Below are positions 1-6,694 of a stretch of DNA of 14,841 nt, piece by piece. The stretch comes from CAZYZQ01 sp964652075. Lineage in GTDB: Bacteria > Bacillota > Clostridia > Oscillospirales > Oscillospiraceae. The notes beneath the pieces are model-generated. The model was not told the origin of the DNA. It ran no database searches and saw nothing but the letters and a program-made list of their open reading frames with translations. The translations under genes and the position numbers were made by a program. Position 1 is the first letter of the stretch. Each line of letters starts with the position of its first letter. Location of the stretch: the NCBI GenBank assembly GCA_964652075.1, contig CAZYZQ010000055.1, positions 1 through 14,841 on the forward strand. The letters run 5' to 3'.

Positions 1-1602
1 ATGAAGAAAATCCTTGCTTTGCTTCTGATCTGCGCGATGTGCCTAACGCTGCTTGCGGCCTGCGCATCCAAGACCGGTGAAAGCAACGACAACCCCGAAA
101 CCAACACCCCCAGCAACAATACGCCTGTCGAAGGCGAAGAACCCGCCGAGGGCGAGGAGCCTGCAGAAGGCGAAGAGCCTGCGGATCTGGCCTTTGAGGA
201 CGTGGAGCTCAACATTATGATGGTCGACGAGACCGGCGCAAGCGACATTGCCACCTTCAGTGACAACATGAACGCGCTGCTCCAGTCAAAGCTCGGCCTG
301 ACCGCCAACTTCACCATTCTGAACATGGGCGAATACGCCACACAGCTCTCCATGGGCATCACCGGCGGTGAGGTCATCGATCTGGCTATGATGACGCCGA
401 TCCCCGGTTCTTCCTTTGCTTCCGTGACCGCCAGCGGCCAGGCAATGCCGCTGAACGATCTGCTGGAAAGCCACGGCCAGGGCATCCTTGACGAGGCCGG
501 CGACTACCTTGACGCCTGCTCTATCGGCGGCACCGTCTACTCGATCCCGGTCATGCGTCAGAAGGCATCCAACCTCAATCTGGCCTTTGCCGACGCCGCG
601 CTGGCGGAGTTCGGCATGAAAGAGGCTGTGCAGAATCTGGCCTCCTGGCAGGATCTGGAGGCCCTCTTTGAGACGGTCAGTGCCGCGGACACCGGCATGT
701 ACCCCACCGGCGGTGCCCGTTTTATGAACGGCTCCACCCAGTTCATCTTCGGTAACAGCAGCTTCTCCGACATCGTGGCTTACGACGCGGTGGGCGATTC
801 CCAGCAGTGCCTGTATCTGGCTGAGGACGGCTCCGTGCAGCTCCTTCTGGACAACGAGAACTACGTCAACGAGTTCAAGATGTTCGGCGAGTGGTATGAG
901 AAGGGCTATGTCTGGCCGGATACGCTGACCAACACCGATTACACCAACGCCCAGCTCGTGGGCAACGGCACGATCTTCGTCTCCGTCATCGGCGGAGAGT
1001 TCGGCGGCGAGTCCACCACAAGCGCGCAGGCAGGCGCGGACGTCACGCTCGTGCAGATCGCCAACGGTATGCTCTGCACCGGTAACTTCACCACCTTCTC
1101 CACCTTCATTCCTGTGACCGCCGAGGAGCCGGAGGCCGCGATGGCACTGATGAACCTGCTCTACACCGACCCGGAGGTCATGAACGCGATGTGCTGGGGC
1201 TTCGAGGGCGTCAACTATGAGATCAAGGAGAGCGGCGAGGCCGGCTACATCGGCGACGCCAACGGCAACACCTGCGGCTGGCATGTGTCCGACTTCTGGA
1301 TCGGCAATTCCTTCATCCTGACCCCGTGGGAGGGCGACGGCATGGACTTCCGCACCCTGACCCGTCAGGATCTCGAGAACTCTGTGAAGTCCGAGGCTCT
1401 GGGCTTTTCGCTGGATAGCGCGCCGCTGGCCGACTACATTGGCGCGCTGACCGGCGTCAACGATCAGTACTGGTATCAGCTCGCGTCCGGCCTGTACACC
1501 GACAGCCTGCTGGAGGACTACCGCGCAGCAATGGAGGCGGCCGGCGTCAACGACTACATGGACGCGGTCAGCTCCCAGTTGGAAGCCTGGCGCGCTGCGT
1601 GA
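1..1602 (+). CDS. ABC-type solute-binding lipoprotein
   Basis: A 533-residue secreted lipoprotein of the family 1 extracellular solute-binding class, expected to bind a sugar or other small solute outside the membrane and hand it to an ABC permease. A lipoprotein signal peptide is plain: KK at residues 2-3, a hydrophobic core, and the lipobox LAAC with Cys21 as the lipidated residue. Residues 22-62 are a low-complexity Asn/Thr/Pro then Glu/Gly/Pro linker, including three tandem copies of EGEEPA, which probably spaces the binding domain from the membrane. The remainder (about 65-533) has the mixed alpha/beta look of a periplasmic-binding fold, and the C-terminal tail resembles the DUF3502 end found in LipO-like proteins (by eye). 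The ATG is base 1, so the promoter and ribosome site lie outside. No permease or ATPase gene follows; an intrinsic terminator sits 40 bases downstream. Ligand unknown. Confidence 0.9.
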   Translation: MKKILALLLICAMCLTLLAACASKTGESNDNPETNTPSNNTPVEGEEPAEGEEPAEGEEPADLAFEDVELNIMMVDETGASDIATFSDNMNALLQSKLGLTANFTILNMGEYATQLSMGITGGEVIDLAMMTPIPGSSFASVTASGQAMPLNDLLESHGQGILDEAGDYLDACSIGGTVYSIPVMRQKASNLNLAFADAALAEFGMKEAVQNLASWQDLEALFETVSAADTGMYPTGGARFMNGSTQFIFGNSSFSDIVAYDAVGDSQQCLYLAEDGSVQLLLDNENYVNEFKMFGEWYEKGYVWPDTLTNTDYTNAQLVGNGTIFVSVIGGEFGGESTTSAQAGADVTLVQIANGMLCTGNFTTFSTFIPVTAEEPEAAMALMNLLYTDPEVMNAMCWGFEGVNYEIKESGEAGYIGDANGNTCGWHVSDFWIGNSFILTPWEGDGMDFRTLTRQDLENSVKSEALGFSLDSAPLADYIGALTGVNDQYWYQLASGLYTDSLLEDYRAAMEAAGVNDYMDAVSSQLEAWRAA

Positions 1603-1642
1603 TCTGCCGGCCATACCTTTCCACAACATAGCCCAAACGCGA

Positions 1643-1690
1643 AAAGAGAGGGAAGGCAGGTAAAACGGCCTCCCCTCTTTATGATTTTTA
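1643..1690 (+). terminator. Rho-independent terminator after the solute-binding gene
   Basis: The left arm (1643-1657) pairs with the right arm (1668-1680) as AAAGAG/CTCTTT, GGGA/TCCC and GGC/GCC, with two single-A bulges on the left. A loop of about ten bases separates the arms, and a run of five T at 1685-1689 follows. It ends the upstream lipoprotein transcript before the regulator gene. Confidence 0.7.
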
Positions 1691-1691
1691 T

Positions 1692-1699
1692 GCTATACT
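1692..1699 (+). promoter_or_regulatory. Extended -10 promoter for the PucR-type regulator
   Basis: TGCTATACT at 1691-1699 is a TGn-TATACT extended -10 (five of six matches to TATAAT). No good -35 is visible 16-18 bases upstream, where the terminator arm lies, so the promoter would depend on the extended -10. It is about 40 bases before the ATG at 1738, giving the regulator its own transcript independent of the lipoprotein gene. Confidence 0.5.
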
Positions 1700-1737
1700 G
1701 TACGAAATAAAAGCTGAGATCAGGACGGTGTGTTTGC

Positions 1738-3222
1738 ATGGAGATCATCAATACATTGACCCGCGTGGGAGCGCCTTGGCAGATTTTGCGCAAAGGGCTG
1801 CTGCTGCCGGAGGTGCGTTGCTTGGCGCAGCTGCCCTGCGCGCCGATTCCCGCGGGATGTCTGGTGCTGGGAAGCCGCCGCAGCATGCTCCAGACGCTGC
1901 CCCAGCGGTCGGACTATGTGTTGCTGCTCTCCGCAGAGGACGTGCCGGTAGAGCTGATTGCACAGACGCTGCCTGCCTGCATCTGTTGCATCGTCACAAG
2001 CTGGAGCGTGGAGCAGTGCTACCGCGCGCTGCAGCCGCTGTTTTTGCAGGAGCAGATCATTGCGGACAACTGCGCACAATTGACAGACTGTATGCTCAAG
2101 GACGGTACGCTGGAGGAGTTAAACTGGCAGGCGCAGCGGTTGCTCGGGAACCCGGTTGTCTATGGCACGGGCTATGGAATTGTCTGTTTCCGGCCGAAGA
2201 AGCCCGTCCCGAAGGTTGCAGAGCCGCTGCAGAGTTTGCTCCGGCAGGATTCTCTCGAGTGGTTTTTCACGGGAGTTCCCAATTTGGACATTGAGGATAT
2301 TCAGGCGCTGCTGGTAGAAAAACAGGGCGTTGTCCTGCACAATCCGGAGCTGAAGCTTTCTGCTTACGTCGTGCTGGTTCGGAAAGACAGTATCACCTTT
2401 GGCTGGCTGCTCTGTTTTGGAGCGAACCGCACCCTGACGGATGCCGACCAGCAGGTAATGCGTCATTTGGCCGAGCTGTATGCAGGGATTATTGTGGGAC
2501 TGCCGGATTTTGCCGGAAACCGGGATATCCAGCAGGCGACTGTGCTGTTGCATTTGCTGACCTCGGGCAGCCCTCCGGTTCATCTATCCACCTACGAGCC
2601 AAAGCTGCACGGTTCCTTCCAGCTGTTGGCAATCCAGAGCACCTCCGGCCACGCCACGCAGCTCTACCGGCTGCAGGCTGTGCTGCAGCCGGAGCTGACC
2701 GAGCATTATTGCTGCATTACAGACAATTATTTGGTCATTCTTTTAAATTTGCATCCCGATGAACCCATTCCACAGTCGTTGCGCGGCCGGCTGAACTCGA
2801 TTGGTACGGAGCTGCGCGTTGGCGTCAGCGCCCGCAGTGCGTATCTGGACGATGCGCCACAGCTGTTCTGGGAGGCCAAACAGGCTCTGGCTGTTTCCGG
2901 CGCGCCGGTTGTCTCGTTCCGGGAGCGCATGCCGCAGATCCTCCTTCACAATCTCTCCGACAGCAGCCGTTTGCAGCAATTCATCCTGCCGGAACTGCGT
3001 ACGTTGTCAACGGAACAGCTGCAGACATTGTATTGGTATTTGCGCTGCGACGGACGCCATCAGGACACGGCAGAGAAACTGAAAATTCATCGTAATACTC
3101 TGGTTCCACGGCTCAAAAGAATTCAAAACTTACTGCCGGAGCCGCTCACGGACGGCGCATATCAGTTCCGCCTGATGCTGTCGCTGGAAATTCTATGTGA
3201 TTGCGGACTGCTGCCGCTGTAG
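1738..3222 (+). CDS. PucR/CdaR-type helix-turn-helix transcriptional regulator
   Basis: A 494-residue cytoplasmic regulator. The C-terminal part (about 428-485) is a PucR-type helix-turn-helix (HTH_30): a YWYLRCDG..QDTAEKLKIHRNTLVPRLKRI stretch is the recognisable signature, where the RNTL..RL core is the recognition helix. Residues about 330-400 (GVSARSAYLDDAPQLFWEAKQAL) match the CdaR GGDEF-like region that usually precedes this HTH. The N-terminal 200 or so residues resemble the PucR sensor half and a GAF-like segment, which would carry the ligand site. Family members regulate purine, sugar-acid or amino-acid use, often next to their target genes. Its position between a solute-binding lipoprotein and an esterase/transketolase operon suggests it controls one or both; that is inference. 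The start has only a weak ribosome site (AGGACGG) about ten bases upstream. Confidence 0.85.
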   Translation: MEIINTLTRVGAPWQILRKGLLLPEVRCLAQLPCAPIPAGCLVLGSRRSMLQTLPQRSDYVLLLSAEDVPVELIAQTLPACICCIVTSWSVEQCYRALQPLFLQEQIIADNCAQLTDCMLKDGTLEELNWQAQRLLGNPVVYGTGYGIVCFRPKKPVPKVAEPLQSLLRQDSLEWFFTGVPNLDIEDIQALLVEKQGVVLHNPELKLSAYVVLVRKDSITFGWLLCFGANRTLTDADQQVMRHLAELYAGIIVGLPDFAGNRDIQQATVLLHLLTSGSPPVHLSTYEPKLHGSFQLLAIQSTSGHATQLYRLQAVLQPELTEHYCCITDNYLVILLNLHPDEPIPQSLRGRLNSIGTELRVGVSARSAYLDDAPQLFWEAKQALAVSGAPVVSFRERMPQILLHNLSDSSRLQQFILPELRTLSTEQLQTLYWYLRCDGRHQDTAEKLKIHRNTLVPRLKRIQNLLPEPLTDGAYQFRLMLSLEILCDCGLLPL

Positions 3223-3251
3223 CGCTAACTAGCTTCCTGATTCCGCAACGC

Positions 3252-3364
3252 CGTAGGGCGGGGGCTTGCCCCCGCCGGCGGTAGGCGGCGTATGGTTTCC
3301 GGCGACGTACGGCGAATTCGTACCGTGTGCGATACACGCGGCGGGGGCAAGCCCCCGCCCTACG
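3252..3364 (+). repeat. 113-bp inverted-repeat element (MITE/REP-like) with self-complementary arms
   Basis: Bases 3252-3277 are the exact reverse complement of 3339-3364 (26 bp). Each arm is itself a hairpin: GCGGGGGC-TT-GCCCCCGC on the left and its mirror on the right. The 61 bases between the arms carry no gene. The direct flanks AACG at 3247-3250 and AACG at 3365-3368 could be a 4-bp target duplication, with one extra C inside the left edge, though four bases may match by chance. Such GC-rich palindromic units are commonly dispersed in Clostridia genomes, so it is probably a non-autonomous repeat. It may also act as a transcription barrier after the PucR-type gene. Confidence 0.75.
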
Positions 3365-3463
3365 AACGGTGCAATATCACACACCGTGCCTCGATAGAAA
3401 AGCCCCACAGGTCGAAAAGTTAAGCTGTTACGGGGTAGTAGCAGCGGCCTTCGGTAAAAATAC

Positions 3464-3470
3464 AAGGAGG
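3464..3470 (+). promoter_or_regulatory. Strong Shine-Dalgarno site of the hydrolase operon
   Basis: AAGGAGG lies eight bases before the ATG at 3479 and fixes the start of the alpha/beta hydrolase. No convincing -35/-10 pair was found between the inverted repeat (ends 3364) and this site, so the operon promoter is unresolved. Confidence 0.75.
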
Positions 3471-3478
3471 AAATTTCC

Positions 3479-4525
3479 ATGTTTACAATGCAAAACACCT
3501 ACAACGAGGTTTTGCAGAGCGTCAATCCCGTGCAGTTCCGGCTGCTGCTGGGCAACATGCTGTTCAGCGACGAGCCTGTGACATCGCTGCTGCCGGAGCC
3601 GGCCTATTCGCTGACGCTGCAGGAGATCCACGACACCATCCGCACGCCATGGAACCGCCCGTTCCCTGCAGATGAGATCATGACCGCGGCAAATCTCGCC
3701 GCGGAGGCCTTTGACAAGACAAAATGGGAAATCCGAGGCCTTTGGTCCACAAAAATGCCCACCTTTGATGGCTCCAAGCAAAGCGTTTGCCTGTTTACGC
3801 CGGTGCTGCCGGAAGGCGGGAAGCGGCCGCCGGTCATCGTTGTCCCCGGCGGCGGCTATCAGACGGAGTCCATGGTCAATGAGGGCTTTGGCCTTGCAAA
3901 GGCGCTGCTGGCCCGGGGCTTCCGCCCGTATATCCTGCACTATCGCACCCCGTCCCGCTTCCCGAACCCCCAGATGGAACTGATGCTGGCGATCCTCCAT
4001 GTCCGCGCCAACGCGGAAAAGGACGGGACTGATCCGAATGACCTGATGATTATGGGCTTCTCCGCCGGCGGCCACCTCTGCGCCAGCACCGCGACCCGGG
4101 CAGAGGAGGTCAAAGCGCTGGCGCTGCAGGAGCTGGAGGATGCCGCGCTGGTTGCGGCCTATCGCAAAGAAAAGGCCATGCCGGATAAGCTGGTGCTGGG
4201 TTATGCGGTGACGACGCTGGAGCGCGAGCTGTGCGAGGGCCTGCCGGGCATTTGCGACGACTCTGAGCGCCTGTACTGGTCGCCGATGCGCCATGTGACG
4301 CCGGGTCTGCCGAAGACGTATCTCTGGGCCTGCACGGACGACACGCTCGTCCCGTATCAGCACGCGACGCGGATGGACGAGGCGCTGCGCGACGCGGGCA
4401 TTCCTACCCGCTGCCGCATTTTCCCCTCCGGCGGCCACGGCATCGCCCTCGGAATCGGTACCTCTGCTGAGGGCTGGTTTGAGGATATGCTGGATTTCAT
4501 GAAGGACAACGCAGAAAATCAATGA
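3479..4525 (+). CDS. Alpha/beta hydrolase (esterase/lipase-like)
   Basis: A 348-residue cytoplasmic serine hydrolase with no signal peptide. The fold signatures are in order: the oxyanion-hole motif PGGGY at 123-127, the nucleophile elbow GFSAGG with Ser195, a candidate acid in CTDDTLVP (Asp287 or Asp288), and the base in SGGHG (His320). These fit the BD-FAE/acetyl-esterase and xylanase-linked esterase type, which removes acyl groups from small esters or sugars. The first 100 residues are a family-unlike N-terminal extension, and a helical insertion (about 205-236) sits between the nucleophile and the acid. It has a strong ribosome site (3464-3470). The stop codon TGA at 4523-4525 overlaps or nearly abuts the next gene, so it is co-transcribed with a split transketolase. 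A role in releasing a sugar or polyol from an ester before ketol transfer is inference; the substrate is unknown. Confidence 0.85.
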   Translation: MFTMQNTYNEVLQSVNPVQFRLLLGNMLFSDEPVTSLLPEPAYSLTLQEIHDTIRTPWNRPFPADEIMTAANLAAEAFDKTKWEIRGLWSTKMPTFDGSKQSVCLFTPVLPEGGKRPPVIVVPGGGYQTESMVNEGFGLAKALLARGFRPYILHYRTPSRFPNPQMELMLAILHVRANAEKDGTDPNDLMIMGFSAGGHLCASTATRAEEVKALALQELEDAALVAAYRKEKAMPDKLVLGYAVTTLERELCEGLPGICDDSERLYWSPMRHVTPGLPKTYLWACTDDTLVPYQHATRMDEALRDAGIPTRCRIFPSGGHGIALGIGTSAEGWFEDMLDFMKDNAENQ

Positions 4526-4542
4526 ATGCGAGAGGTGCGTAT

Positions 4543-5412
4543 ATGAAGGAAACGGCTATGACTTCTGAAGAGAAGAGACAATTGATGATTCTCTCCTGCA
4601 AGGTACGGATGGGCATCATTGAGGGGACACATGCGGCCGGGAGTGGTCATCCTGGCGGCAGCCTGTCTGCCGCGGATGTGCTCACCTACCTGTATTTCTG
4701 GGAAATGCACATCGATCCTGCCGCGCCCAGAGCGCCGGAGAGAGACCGTTTCGTCCTCTCCAAAGGCCACAACGCCCCCGGACTCTATGCCGCCCTTGCC
4801 AACCGTGGCTTTTTTCCGGTGGAGGATCTGAAAACCCTCCGACATGTCGGGTCCTATCTGCAGGGCCATCCCAACATGAACACTGTCCCCGGCGTGGACA
4901 TGTCTACAGGCTCTCTGGGGCAGGGCATCTCCGCCGCAGCGGGGATGGCGCTGGCCGCGCGCTTCCAGGGCAACCCCTGCCGGGTCTACACCCTGTTGGG
5001 AGACGGCGAGATTGAGGAGGGCGAGGTCTGGGAAGCGATGATGTTCGCTGCCCATTATCAGTTGAGCCACCTTTGCGTTATCATCGACAACAACGGGCTT
5101 CAGATTGATGGCCGCATTGAGCAGGTCATGAGCCCGTATCCGATTGCAAATAAGGTTCGGACCTTCAACTTTGAAGTCGTGGAGGTTGATGGCAACGACT
5201 TTGAGGCGCTGAATGGGGCGTTTGCACAGTTCCATCAGGCACGAACCAGGCCGTTCTGCATTGTGATGAAGACAGTCAAGGGAAAGGGCGTGTCCTACAT
5301 GGAAAACAATGTGGGCTGGCATGGGAAGGCGCCGAATGATACGGAATATAAGATTGCCATGTCGGAGCTTGGCGCCCGGCTGGAAGGATTGGAGGCGCAG
5401 CGAGATGGCTGA
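4543..5412 (+). CDS. Transketolase, N-terminal (thiamine-diphosphate binding) subunit
   Basis: About 289 residues, the length of the N-terminal half of a split transketolase. Visible motifs: SGHPGG at 34-39, SKGH at 73-76, GHP at 108-110, TGSLGQG at 122-128, and the thiamine-diphosphate/metal motif GDGE at 153-156 running to DNN at 182-184. WHGKAP near 259-264 is the usual substrate-side His region. With the next gene product it should transfer two-carbon ketol units between sugars in the cytoplasm. Three starts are possible: 4522 (ATGA overlap with the hydrolase, poor ribosome site), 4543 (GAGGTG at 4532-4537) and 4558 (GAAGGA seven bases upstream); 4543 is preferred, 4558 is close behind. 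The stop lies 8 bases inside the next gene, implying translational coupling. Confidence 0.9.
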   Translation: MKETAMTSEEKRQLMILSCKVRMGIIEGTHAAGSGHPGGSLSAADVLTYLYFWEMHIDPAAPRAPERDRFVLSKGHNAPGLYAALANRGFFPVEDLKTLRHVGSYLQGHPNMNTVPGVDMSTGSLGQGISAAAGMALAARFQGNPCRVYTLLGDGEIEEGEVWEAMMFAAHYQLSHLCVIIDNNGLQIDGRIEQVMSPYPIANKVRTFNFEVVEVDGNDFEALNGAFAQFHQARTRPFCIVMKTVKGKGVSYMENNVGWHGKAPNDTEYKIAMSELGARLEGLEAQRDG

Positions 5413-6349
5413 TATAAAAAAGATTGCCACGCGGGAAAGCTATGGCAATGCCCTGAAGGACTTGGTGGCTGAGTACGGGGATGTCATCGTATTTGACGCA
5501 GACCTCTCCAACGCCACCAAGACGAACATTGTGCAAAAAGCATTTCCTGACCGTCATTTCGACTGCGGTATTGCGGAGGAGAATATGATGGCCGTGGCCG
5601 CCGGGGCCGCAGCCATGGGATTAGTGCCGTTTGTGTCCAGTTTTGCCATGTTTGCAGCGGGCCGCGCCTTTGAGCAGGTGCGAAATTCGATTGGATATAC
5701 GGGCCTGAATGTGAAGATCGGTGCGACGCACGGCGGCATTTCAGTGGGGGAGGATGGCGCATCACACCAGTGTTGCGAGGACTTCGCCCTGATGCGTGCG
5801 ATCCCGGGAATGGTGGTTATGTGCCCTGCCGACGATCTGGAGGCCAGAGCAATGGTCAAGGCGGCCTATGCGCATCAGGGACCTGTCTATATGCGCTTTA
5901 GCCGCTACGGGGCGCCCACGGTGCACAGGGAAGGCTTTTCGTTCCGGATCGGCAAGGGCGAGGTTCTCCACGAAGGCTCCGATGTGGCAATTATTGCCAA
6001 TGGCCTGCTGGTGGCGGAGGCGCTCACGGCCGCAGAGATCCTGTCCAGAGAGGGCATCTGCGCGCAGGTCATCGACATGGCGACCATTAAGCCGCTGGAT
6101 GACGAGCTGGTGCTGAGAGCGGCACGTGAGTGCGGGAGAATCATTACCTGCGAGGAACACTCCGTCATTGGCGGTCTGGGCGAAGCGGTGTGCGCGCTTT
6201 TGAGCGAGAAGTTGCCTGCTCCTGTTCGACGCATCGGAGTCGACGACAGGTTCGGGCATTCCGGCCCTGCCGGAGCGCTGCTCCGGGAGTTTGGCCTGCA
6301 CGCGGAGCATATCGCAGAGGTTGCCAGAGACATGAAAAACAGAAATTAG
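5405..6349 (+). CDS. Transketolase, C-terminal (pyrimidine/catalytic) subunit
   Basis: A 314-residue partner of the preceding gene product; the active site forms between the two chains. It has the pyrimidine-binding domain with the catalytic Glu in GIAEENMM (Glu58), the conserved GATHGGISVGEDGASHQ stretch (about 106-122, His121), MRFSRYG at 163-169, and a C-terminal transketolase domain (about 185-305) with IDMATIKPLD and EEHSVIGGLGE. The start at 5405 is set by GGAGG at 5391-5395, nine bases upstream, and overlaps the previous gene by 8 bases. Split transketolases act in the pentose phosphate pathway and also in dedicated routes such as apulose or sulfosugar breakdown. The motifs seen do not tell which donor and acceptor this pair uses. 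No clear terminator follows. Confidence 0.9.
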   Translation: MADIKKIATRESYGNALKDLVAEYGDVIVFDADLSNATKTNIVQKAFPDRHFDCGIAEENMMAVAAGAAAMGLVPFVSSFAMFAAGRAFEQVRNSIGYTGLNVKIGATHGGISVGEDGASHQCCEDFALMRAIPGMVVMCPADDLEARAMVKAAYAHQGPVYMRFSRYGAPTVHREGFSFRIGKGEVLHEGSDVAIIANGLLVAEALTAAEILSREGICAQVIDMATIKPLDDELVLRAARECGRIITCEEHSVIGGLGEAVCALLSEKLPAPVRRIGVDDRFGHSGPAGALLREFGLHAEHIAEVARDMKNRN

Positions 6350-6490
6350 GATACTCCGGAAATCCCACGATTTTTGCCAAGCATGGGCGCGGGATGATGG
6401 CGTATAGTCTGGAGAAACAGGGAAAAAATGAAAAAAGGGACGCAGGAGCGGGAAAAGTCATAGCACCGGGACAGAAATACGGTTTCAGGG

Positions 6491-6511
6491 GCTGGGGCTT
6501 CTGCCACCAGC
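6491..6511 (+). repeat. Short hairpin, first of a tandem pair
   Basis: GCTGG GGC - TTCT - GCC A CCAGC forms an eight-pair stem with a four-base loop and one bulged A. It lies three bases before a much larger hairpin. Neither is followed by a T-run. Confidence 0.5.
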
Positions 6512-6513
6512 AA

Positions 6514-6554
6514 ACAGCCGGGGGACTTCCGATGAGCGGAAATCCCCCGGCTGT
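6514..6554 (+). repeat. Large hairpin, 18-bp arms with one mismatch
   Basis: Bases 6514-6531 pair with 6537-6554 over 18 positions with a single mismatch (C6526 against A6542) around the loop ATGAG. The stem includes CCGGGGG/CCCCCGG. The bases following on either strand are not T-rich, so a classical intrinsic terminator is unlikely. It may be part of a dispersed repeat or a structured RNA. Confidence 0.65.
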
Positions 6555-6694
6555 CATATGGATGGCACAGAGGCCCTGTTTGCCAAGGCGTAAGATATTG
6601 ACGATAAGCGCCTGAAAACACAAGATTTCCAGAAAGCTATAAGAGTCCTGTTTTACGACTGCCACCCGGTTTATGCCCGGGGAGAAGCAGCCGG

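Larger units (their letters stand above)
6350..6694. other. 345-base gap without a convincing gene
   Basis: This gap separates the transketolase operon from the convergent SLH-domain gene. Open frames across it lack a ribosome site, a recognisable domain or coding-like composition. It contains two adjacent hairpins (6491-6511 and 6514-6554), listed separately. No intrinsic terminator with a T-run was found for either flanking gene. The stretch may be a decayed insertion or a structured non-coding element. Confidence 0.6.

Noticed and set aside
286..1629. Long antisense open frame opposite the solute-binding lipoprotein gene
   Set aside because: It mirrors the codon pattern of the real gene, is rich in low-information Ala/Arg/Gly/Val/His, and has no recognisable domain.
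3252..3364. CRISPR or riboswitch in the intergenic palindrome
   Set aside because: There are only two arms, in inverted orientation, with no repeated spacers. No aptamer-like conserved core could be recognised.
3428..4522. Long antisense open frame opposite the hydrolase gene
   Set aside because: The plus-strand frame has a full catalytic triad and a strong ribosome site; the antisense product is Arg/His/Gln-rich with no motif.
6514..6554. Large hairpin as an intrinsic terminator for the transketolase operon
   Set aside because: It is about 165 bases past the stop and lacks a T-run on either strand.
6394..6615. Small plus-strand open frame starting MMAYSLEKQGKN
   Set aside because: It has no good ribosome site, it crosses both hairpins of the gap, and its C-terminal part looks like translated repeat rather than protein.
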